64,000 nt of DNA from DASUWK01 sp036378435 (GTDB lineage: Bacteria; Chloroflexota; Dormibacteria; Dormibacterales; Dormibacteraceae): NCBI GenBank assembly GCA_036378435.1, contig DASUWK010000023.1:25691-89690 (forward strand), given 5' to 3'. A program made the position numbers and the translations under genes. Each line of letters opens with the position of its first letter. Within the stretch, counting starts at the first letter, position 1. Below the pieces are notes generated by a model. It was not told where the DNA came from. It made no database searches and was given only the letters and a program-made list of their open reading frames with translations. Positions 58,169-64,000 of this stretch are shown piece after piece.

Positions 58169-59536
58169 TCAGTGGCCTAAGCCTGCGGTCGCTTGAGCGT
58201 CCATCGTCGCCTCGATCGACGAGATGGAGCTTGGATTCTTGAGGAAGTTGATGAGGTCGGTCCACATCTGCTTCTCCCAGCTGCCCTGCAGGTCGTCCAG
58301 GCTGAACACGAAGCTGCTTGCGTTCACCAGTGCCTGCGCGTCTCGCTTGGCCACGTCGTTGGGGTAGGCGCTGGTCGGCACGGTCTTGTTGGGTGAGGCG
58401 AAGCCGCCGGCCTTGGCCCACGAGCCGGCGCCTTGTGAGCCGGCCAGGTACTTCATCAGGGCGCGAGCCTGCGGGGTGTCGTGCAGCATCAGCGCCACGT
58501 CACCCGCCCCCTGAACCGCGGTGTTGTTGGAGGCGTTTGCCGACGGCGCCGGGAAGTCGAAGAAGTCGTAGCACGGGGTTTTCGTCGGGTCGGTCGTGCA
58601 GGCCGCACCGCCGGTCCCCGTCGTGCCCGCCGCGTAGCTGGCGGAATTCGATGTGATCTCCGAGGTCAAGAAGTCGCCCTCGAAGACCATCGCCGCGGCC
58701 GGGCTGCCGGACTTGGGGAAGACCTTGTCCACGCATGTGGGATAGGAGTTGGACAGCGAGCCCTGGAGGCCGCCGGCCAGGTACTGCGGCTTGCCGAACA
58801 GCTCGCCCAGGGTGTTGAAGGCTGTCGTTACCGTGGGGTCGGTCCACTTGATCGCGTGCGTCGCGAGCTTGTTGTAGCTGTCGGCGCCCGCCACCTTCAA
58901 GTAGACGTTCTGCCAGAAGTCGGCCAGCGGCCAGCCGATGTCTGTGCAGAGCGAGAAGGGCGTGATGCCTGCTGACTGCAGCTGGCCCGCGTCGCTCATC
59001 AGCTGTTCCCAGCTGGTCGGCGGCGAGCTGATGCCCGCGGCCTTGAACTCCGCCGGGTTGTACCAGATGGTGTTCTTGTTGGCGCCTTTGAACCAGACGC
59101 CGTAGAGCTTCCCGTTGACCGTCGCCAGGTCGTTCCAGGCTGAGCCGTAGTTCGAGCTCAGGCTGCCGAGGATGCTGGTCAGATCCTGGGCCGCGCCCTG
59201 GGTGGCCAGGGTCTTGAGGGTGCCCGGGTCGGGCACCAGCGCGACGTCCGGCGGCGCTCCGCCGGTGACCGCCGCCGTCAGCACCGTGTCCATGTTGCTG
59301 CCCTTGCCGGCGTAGTCGACATTGACCCCGGTGTTGACAGTGAAGGGAGACAGCGCGGCCAGGAAGTTGCTCTGCTCCTGGCTCGTCCACTCTGCCCAAA
59401 CGCTTACAGAGCCCCCGATCTTCTGGTTCGAAGATGAGGAGTTGGACGGCGACGGCGTCCCACTGCCACAAGCTGCGACCACGACCAGCGCGACGGCTGT
59501 CGCTGCCAGTCTGGCCAGGATCACGTCAACTCTCAT
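58169..59536 (-). CDS. Carbohydrate ABC transporter substrate-binding lipoprotein
   Basis: 455 residues. Lipobox VVVAAC then GSG. Family 1 extracellular binding-protein features: VSVWAEWTSQEQSNFLAALS, GGAPPDVALVPDPGTLKTLA, LYGVWFKGANKNTIWYNPAE and PPTSWEQLM. Cys pairs (SLCTD, ACTTDP, PCYDF) may form disulfides. It delivers a sugar to the permeases encoded divergently at 59618-62034. GGAGGT lies 6 bases before the ATG. Confidence 0.9.
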   Translation of the reverse strand: MRVDVILARLAATAVALVVVAACGSGTPSPSNSSSSNQKIGGSVSVWAEWTSQEQSNFLAALSPFTVNTGVNVDYAGKGSNMDTVLTAAVTGGAPPDVALVPDPGTLKTLATQGAAQDLTSILGSLSSNYGSAWNDLATVNGKLYGVWFKGANKNTIWYNPAEFKAAGISSPPTSWEQLMSDAGQLQSAGITPFSLCTDIGWPLADFWQNVYLKVAGADSYNKLATHAIKWTDPTVTTAFNTLGELFGKPQYLAGGLQGSLSNSYPTCVDKVFPKSGSPAAAMVFEGDFLTSEITSNSASYAAGTTGTGGAACTTDPTKTPCYDFFDFPAPSANASNNTAVQGAGDVALMLHDTPQARALMKYLAGSQGAGSWAKAGGFASPNKTVPTSAYPNDVAKRDAQALVNASSFVFSLDDLQGSWEKQMWTDLINFLKNPSSISSIEATMDAQATAGLGH

Positions 59537-59603
59537 AGAGGCACCTCCGTTTGAGCCCCGTCGCTCTGGTTCGGCGGGTCCAGACAGCTACCGTAAACCG
59601 ACT

Positions 59604-59609
59604 TATATT
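59604..59609 (+). promoter_or_regulatory. -10 element of the sugar permease operon
   Basis: TATATT lies 8 bases before the GTG at 59618, leaving little or no leader. No LacI-type operator was recognised nearby. Confidence 0.5.
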
Positions 59610-59617
59610 GTCCTCTT

Positions 59618-61123
59618 GTGCCGGACCTAGCACGAACCGGCCCGTTTCACCTCCTTGGGCAGACGGGACCGGGCGGCGCCGGCGTCAGCGCCGCGTCCGT
59701 GCCGACGGCGGCCGCTCCCAAGCTCGGGGAGTCCCCTGTGGCGACAGCCGGCGGACCGGTCGGCCCTGGACGCTGGCGAAGCCACCTCGGGTCGCTTGCC
59801 TTCCTCGCCCCCGGCGCGGTCTGGCTGGCCGTCGTGGTCGGCTACCCGTTCCTGGCTACGGTCGTCCAGAGCATCGAGGACAACAGCGGCAACTTCGTCG
59901 GGCTCGGTAACTACCAGCGGATCTTCTCGAGCACCGATGTCCTGATCGCGTTCCGCAACAACGTGATCTGGGTGATCGTGTTCCCGTTCCTGGTCACCTT
60001 CCTGGGCCTGGTCTTCGCCGTGCTGACCGAGCGCATCCGGTGGTCGACGGCATTCAAGACGGTCATCTTCATGCCGATCGTTTTCAGCCTCACCGCGTCG
60101 GCGCTGGTCTGGCGCGCGATGTTCGACCTCGACCCGCACATCGGCCTGGTCAACGCCACCGCGCAGGCTGTGAGCAGCATCTTCAACCCGCCGGGCCAGT
60201 ACCCCATCGACACGTCGAGCGGGCAGACTGTCGCCTCCAAGGCGGGAACGGGGCTGGAGCCAGGCGCTGCGGGGACGCTGGTGAGCCGCGACTCCTTCCG
60301 GCCTGGCGACGTGGCGCAGCTGGGATTCGTCGGTATCAGCCCCGACACGCTCACGACACTTGGTGCGACGGCCCCGGCCGTGCCGAGCTCCGCCGCGGGC
60401 GCCGTGACGGGCGTGGCCTGGCGCGACTTCTCACCGGGCCATCCGACCGCCCATGGTCAGATCTTTTCCGATGAGCAGGGGCTGCCGAAGCTGCGGCTGA
60501 CGCTGCTGCGCGGGGATGGGAGCACGGCCGGCACCGCGACCACCGCCACGGACGGCACCTTCAGGTTCGACGTGGCCTCCTCCGGCACCTATCGCGTCCA
60601 GGTTGACGCGAGCAACTTCCAGCCGGGCTACACGGGCGTCTTCTTCCTCGGGGGTCAATCGCTGACGCCGACAGGACACCTGGGGAAGACGTCGGCCGCG
60701 CTGCTGAGCCTGCCGCTGGTCGACCTGGCGATGATCGTCGCCATGCTCTGGATCTGGGCCGGGTTCGCGATGGTCATCATCGGGGCGGGTCTGGCGGCGC
60801 TCAACCGAGAGGTGCTCGAAGCGGCCAAGATCGATGGCGCTTCCGAGTGGCAGACGTTTCGGCGTGTGACGATGCCGATGCTGGCGCCGGTGCTGATCGT
60901 CGTCTTCGTGACGATGGTGATCAACGTCCTGAAGATCTTCGACATCATCATCAACATGCCGCCGGGCGCGAGCCAGGCGGACGCGAACACGCTCGCGCTC
61001 GCGATGTACTACGCCGGCTTCAGCACGCCGCCTGACAAGGGACTGTCAAGCGGCGTCGCCGTGATCCTGTTCGTGCTCGTCATCCCGGCCATGCTCTTCA
61101 ACCTGCGCAGGCTGCGGTCGTGA
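59618..61123 (+). CDS. MalF-like sugar ABC permease with inserted beta-sandwich domain
   Basis: 501 residues, about 200 longer than a usual sugar permease. Membrane segments lie at about 58-83, 113-137, 148-165 and, after a long insert, 362-392, 422-445 and 478-494. The coupling helix EAAKIDGASEWQTFRRVTMP is at 401-420. The insert (about 170-360) is predicted extracytoplasmic and includes GQIFSDEQGLPKLRLTLLRG then TDGTFRFDVASSGTYRVQVD, a CnaB/carboxypeptidase-regulatory-like beta-sandwich. It occupies a place comparable to the MalF P2 loop, which contacts the binding protein. Confidence 0.85.
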   Translation: MPDLARTGPFHLLGQTGPGGAGVSAASVPTAAAPKLGESPVATAGGPVGPGRWRSHLGSLAFLAPGAVWLAVVVGYPFLATVVQSIEDNSGNFVGLGNYQRIFSSTDVLIAFRNNVIWVIVFPFLVTFLGLVFAVLTERIRWSTAFKTVIFMPIVFSLTASALVWRAMFDLDPHIGLVNATAQAVSSIFNPPGQYPIDTSSGQTVASKAGTGLEPGAAGTLVSRDSFRPGDVAQLGFVGISPDTLTTLGATAPAVPSSAAGAVTGVAWRDFSPGHPTAHGQIFSDEQGLPKLRLTLLRGDGSTAGTATTATDGTFRFDVASSGTYRVQVDASNFQPGYTGVFFLGGQSLTPTGHLGKTSAALLSLPLVDLAMIVAMLWIWAGFAMVIIGAGLAALNREVLEAAKIDGASEWQTFRRVTMPMLAPVLIVVFVTMVINVLKIFDIIINMPPGASQADANTLALAMYYAGFSTPPDKGLSSGVAVILFVLVIPAMLFNLRRLRS

Positions 61124-62034
61124 GCGCCGTCGCCGTCACCGGCACCCCGCCGATGCGCCGCTCGCTGCGCGTGCGGATCGGGCATCTGCACCCCGTCCTG
61201 AACATCCTGCTGGTACTGATCGCGGTCTTCTGGCTCGTGCCGACTTTTGGGCTGCTGATCATCTCGCTGCGACCCGAGGGCCTGTTCACGGTGTCGGGAT
61301 GGTGGACTGCGCTCACAGTGCCTTCGCAGCTGACATTTGCCAACTACCAGGCGATCTTCGCGCAGGGCTTGAAGGCGAGCGGTTTGGTCGACTCGCTGCT
61401 CACATCGCTGGTGATCACGGTTCCCACGACCCTGCTCGTGACCCTGCTGGCCAGCCTGACGGCGTACTCACTCGTGTTCGGGCGCTGGAAGGGCCGCGAT
61501 GCGGTGCTCCTGATCATCGTCGGGCTGTTGGTCGTGCCGCTGCAGATCGCACTGCTGCCTGTCGCGTCTCTGTACAACGGGGTCCACAGCCTGACCGGCT
61601 TCAACCCGTACGGGACCGCGTTAGGGGTCGTCATCTTCCACGTCGCCTTCGGCCTGCCGTTCGGAATCTTCCTGATGCGCAACTTCTACACGGGCATCCC
61701 GCGGGACCTGCTCGAGGCGGCGCGCATAGACGGCGCCGGTGAGTGGACGCTGTTCCAGCGGGTGGTGATCCCGTTGGGTCTGCCCGCGGCGGCTTCACTG
61801 ATGATCTTCCAGTTCATCTGGACGTGGAACGACCTGCTGGTCGGACTTGTGTTTCTGGGCGGCAGCACTCACATCACGTACACGTACTTCCTCTACAACC
61901 AGACGCGCACGTTCGCCGGGAGCTATTGGGTGATCTCCACCGGTGCCATCATCGCGCTGGTCATTCCTTTGATCGTCTTCTTCTCATTCCAGCGCTACTT
62001 CGTGCGAGGGGTGCTCGCGGGGGCGGTGAAATAG
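61120..62034 (+). CDS. MalG-like sugar ABC permease
   Basis: 304 residues with six membrane segments. Coupling motif LLEAARIDGAGEWTLFQRVV then IPLGLP, and an N-terminal amphipathic start followed by ILLVLIAVFWLVPTFGLLII. The GTG start overlaps the MalF-like stop (GTGA). It completes the permease heterodimer. Confidence 0.92.
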   Translation: MSAVAVTGTPPMRRSLRVRIGHLHPVLNILLVLIAVFWLVPTFGLLIISLRPEGLFTVSGWWTALTVPSQLTFANYQAIFAQGLKASGLVDSLLTSLVITVPTTLLVTLLASLTAYSLVFGRWKGRDAVLLIIVGLLVVPLQIALLPVASLYNGVHSLTGFNPYGTALGVVIFHVAFGLPFGIFLMRNFYTGIPRDLLEAARIDGAGEWTLFQRVVIPLGLPAAASLMIFQFIWTWNDLLVGLVFLGGSTHITYTYFLYNQTRTFAGSYWVISTGAIIALVIPLIVFFSFQRYFVRGVLAGAVK

Positions 62035-63132
62035 ATGTCGCAGGTAACGCTCGATGAGCTGACCAAGCGGTACACCGGCGGCAATGTCGCCGTCGACAGT
62101 CTCAACCTCGACATCAAGGATGGCGAGTTCGTCTGCCTGGTCGGTCCCAGCGGCTGCGGCAAGACGACTGCGCTGCGCATGATCGCGGGCCTCGAAGACA
62201 TCACGAGCGGCCAGGTGCGCATCGGCGAGCGGGTGGTCAACGATCTGCCGCCGCGCGACCGCGACATCGCCATGGTCTTCCAGAGCTACGCGCTCTATCC
62301 GCACATGAGCGTCTACGACAACATGGCGTTCGGTCTGCAGCTGCGCAAGCAGCCGAAGGGTGACATCGACAAGGCGGTGCACGAGGCGGCGCGCATCCTC
62401 AATCTCGAGCAGTTCCTGCAGCGCAAGCCGGGGCAGCTTTCCGGTGGCCAGAGGCAGCGCGTAGCGCTCGGGCGAGCGATCGTGCGCGAGCCGGCCGCCT
62501 TCCTGATGGACGAGCCGCTCTCTAACCTGGACGCGAAGCTGCGCGTCCAGACGAGGGCGGAGATCGCCCGGCTGCACCGCCGCCTGGAGGCGACGGTCAT
62601 CTACGTGACGCACGACCAGGTCGAAGCGATGACCATGGGTGACCGCATCGCGGTCATGAGCGAGGGCCACCTGCAGCAGGTGGGCACGCCGAAGCAGCTT
62701 TACGAGATGCCCGCGAACCGCTTCGTAGCCGGCTTCATCGGCTCCCCGTCGATGAACTTCTTCGACCTGAGCGTGTCTCGCGCGGACGGCGTTACCTCGT
62801 TGTCGCGTGAGGGCACCCAGGTGCGGCTCGACGAGCGGCAGCAGGCGCTGCTGCGGAACCGCGATGTCTCGAACGTGACCATGGGCGTGCGGCCGGAACA
62901 CCTGTCGGTCGGTGAGAGGTCGGAGCCCGGCCTGACGCTCAACGCGGCCGTCGACGTGCTCGAGTTCCTCGGCAACGACCAGCTGGTGCACGCCACATCG
63001 TCCGGCGAGGACATCGTCGCCATCGTCAGCGCGGAGAGCCAGGTCTCGATCGGCGAGCAGATCAAGCTCTCCGCCGACGCCCGGCACATCCATCTCTTCG
63101 ACGCCGAGGGAACCACGCTGGCCTTCAGCTAG
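62035..63132 (+). CDS. MsmX/UgpC-type sugar ABC transporter ATPase
   Basis: 365 residues. Walker A GPSGCGKTT, Q-loop VFQSYALYPHMSVYDNM, signature LSGGQRQR, Walker B FLMDEPLSNLD, H-loop VTHDQVEAM, then the C-terminal MalK-like OB regulatory domain (ADGVTSLSREGTQVRL, TMGVRPEHLSVGE). It begins immediately after the MalG-like stop codon. Energises the sugar importer encoded here. Confidence 0.94.
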   Translation: MSQVTLDELTKRYTGGNVAVDSLNLDIKDGEFVCLVGPSGCGKTTALRMIAGLEDITSGQVRIGERVVNDLPPRDRDIAMVFQSYALYPHMSVYDNMAFGLQLRKQPKGDIDKAVHEAARILNLEQFLQRKPGQLSGGQRQRVALGRAIVREPAAFLMDEPLSNLDAKLRVQTRAEIARLHRRLEATVIYVTHDQVEAMTMGDRIAVMSEGHLQQVGTPKQLYEMPANRFVAGFIGSPSMNFFDLSVSRADGVTSLSREGTQVRLDERQQALLRNRDVSNVTMGVRPEHLSVGERSEPGLTLNAAVDVLEFLGNDQLVHATSSGEDIVAIVSAESQVSIGEQIKLSADARHIHLFDAEGTTLAFS

Positions 63133-63161
63133 CTCTCCCTCTCTTTCAGTCGGAGCCGGCT

Positions 63162-63205
63162 CTGGACTGGTCGAAGGCGGCCCGGAACCAGGCCGGAGCC
63201 GGCTC
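63162..63205. repeat. Intergenic GC-rich hairpin, dispersed repeat copy B
   Basis: CTGGTCGAAGGCGGCCCGG then AACCAGG resembles copy A at 2643-2669 in both arms and spacer. GGAGCCGGCTC occurs at 63152-63162 and again at 63195-63205, flanking the unit. It may also terminate the sugar operon. Confidence 0.45.
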
Positions 63206-63228
63206 CGGCCTAGGGATACTGTGAGGGC

Positions 63229-63858
63229 GTGATGGAGGTCCAAGTCCTGCGGCTCGGCGAGCGCTTGGAGGAAGCGCACGCCGCGGTCATCCTCCTCCAC
63301 GGCCGCGGCGCCAGCGCGGCCGACATCTTGATGGCAGGCGAGCCGTTGATCGAGCCCGGCTTCGCCTTCATCGCCCCGAACGCGCCGAAGGGCGCCTGGT
63401 ATCCGCTGCCGTTCACCGCCCCCCTCGAGGACAACGAGCCGTGGCTGACCTACGCGCTCGACACGGTCGGCCAGTTGCTCGTCGACGTCGAGCGTTACGT
63501 CCCAGCCGAGCGCATCGTCCTCCTCGGTTTCTCGCAGGGCGCCTGCCTCGCGGTTGAGTTCGCCGCGCGCCACGCCCGCCGCTACGGCGGCGTCATCGGC
63601 TGGGCCGGCGGCCTCATCGGCCCCGACGGCCATCCCAGGGACGACAACGGCTCGTTGGAAGGCACCCCGGTGGTGCTGGGGTGCGCCGAGCAAGACCCCT
63701 ACATCCCCGCCTACCGCGTGCGAGAGACCGCCGAGATCCTCACGCGGCTGGGGGCAACCGTCGACCTACAGCTCTACCCGGACCTGGGTCACGAGGTGAA
63801 CGCCGACGAGCTGGAGCGAGCGCGCGGCCTGCTGGCGGGAGTCGCTCTGCCTCACTGA
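63229..63858 (+). CDS. Phospholipase/carboxylesterase-type alpha/beta hydrolase
   Basis: 209 residues from GTG (ATG at 63232 is equally possible). Catalytic Ser in LLGFSQGACLAVEFA (GFSQG), Asp in LGCAEQDPYIP and His in LYPDLGHEVNADE, with LLHGRGASAADILM at the oxyanion hole. It belongs to the small carboxylesterase/lysophospholipase family. GATACT lies 8 bases before the GTG. It ends in a 7-base overlap with the ECF41-type gene. Confidence 0.88.
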   Translation: MMEVQVLRLGERLEEAHAAVILLHGRGASAADILMAGEPLIEPGFAFIAPNAPKGAWYPLPFTAPLEDNEPWLTYALDTVGQLLVDVERYVPAERIVLLGFSQGACLAVEFAARHARRYGGVIGWAGGLIGPDGHPRDDNGSLEGTPVVLGCAEQDPYIPAYRVRETAEILTRLGATVDLQLYPDLGHEVNADELERARGLLAGVALPH

Positions 63859-64000
63859 GCCGCTAGCGGCGCCAGGTGGCGCAGCTTGCGCGGGTCCACG
63901 ATCGAGTTGATCTTCGTGATGACGCCGCCTGCGGTGGTGAGCGCAATCACGCTGAAGACCTCGTGCTCGCGTGTCGCCAGCACGCCGGGCTCACCGTTCA
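63852..64000 (-). CDS. ECF41/SigJ-type sigma factor, C-terminal end only
   Basis: The minus strand encodes NGEPGVLATREHEVFSVIAL, then TTAGGVITKINSIVDPRKLR and a stop. This is the end of the SnoaL-like domain that ECF41 (SigJ-like) sigma factors carry at the C-terminus (the V-DP-x-K/R-L-x-x-L ending). Only 48 residues are inside the window. The sigma regions lie beyond the right edge, so the assignment rests on the tail alone. Confidence 0.6.
   Translation of the reverse strand, partial: NGEPGVLATREHEVFSVIALTTAGGVITKINSIVDPRKLRHLAPLAAQ

Noticed and set aside
59537..59617. LacI-type operator in the sugar-transporter divergent region
   Set aside because: No palindrome with a central CG of the LacI type could be found.

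Overview
The window is a G+C-rich (roughly two-thirds G+C by eye), densely coded chromosomal segment with about 60 protein genes and one tRNA. It contains no insertion sequence, prophage or CRISPR array. The traits point to a monoderm soil-type bacterium of the Actinomycetota / Chloroflexota / Dormibacterota kind: lipoprotein-type solute-binding proteins, a secreted protein with an LAKTG sorting signal, a MutT1-like Nudix-phosphatase fusion next to polyphosphate kinase, an ECF42/DGPF sigma module, many GTG/TTG starts and several apparently leaderless mRNAs. The exact phylum cannot be fixed from this sequence alone.

Layout. 1-2.6 kb: cut SnoaL-like gene and an XRE/NB-ARC/TPR regulator. 2.7-8.3 kb: tRNA-Arg(GCG), a GNAT enzyme and a branched-chain amino-acid ABC transporter (livMHFG divergent from its binding protein). 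8.3-14.5 kb: AlkA-type glycosylase, WYL regulator, a large secreted LAKTG protein, DEAD-box helicase. 14.6-20.7 kb: ECF42 sigma/DGPF pair, then an acyl-CoA operon (ADP-forming acyl-CoA synthetase, cysteine-less thiolase-fold protein, DUF35 partner, SDR). 20.8-27 kb: polyphosphate operon (ppk, CYTH-CHAD, mutT1, ParB-like, degenerate receiver), a Lys/Ala/Arg-rich coiled-coil protein and a second Nudix enzyme. 27.1-35 kb: phosphate regulon (secreted phosphoesterase, soluble phoR, pstS, pstB-phoU-phoB-pstC-pstA) with a divergent Pho-box control region. 35.1-41.4 kb: glycerolipid genes (MaoC-like, plsB, HAD-plsC fusion, lipase, gpsA). 41.4-46.6 kb: flippase-like membrane protein, lon and hypotheticals. 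46.8-50.8 kb: glycosyltransferase, methyltransferase, alpha/alpha-toroid protein, second methyltransferase, DUF6483-like protein. 51-58 kb: ArsR/SRPBCC pair, metallo-beta-lactamase-fold hydrolase, heterodimeric ABC exporter, two membrane proteins. 58.1-63.1 kb: sugar ABC transporter whose MalF-like permease carries an inserted beta-sandwich domain. 63.2-64 kb: esterase and the cut 3' end of an ECF41-type sigma gene.

How it fits together. The 21-35 kb half is phosphate-centred: scavenging (phosphoesterase, PstSCAB), sensing (PhoR/PhoB/PhoU) and storage (Ppk, CHAD, MutT1) lie side by side. Both pst promoters have 8-bp repeats every 11 bp placed exactly 9 bp before a -10 element, which supports PhoB activation in both directions. 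The next block makes phosphatidic acid from glycerol-3-phosphate (GpsA, PlsB, PlsC). The most unusual proteins are the thiolase-fold/DUF35 pair lacking the thiolase nucleophile, the permease with the inserted domain, and the secreted HExxE/LAKTG protein.
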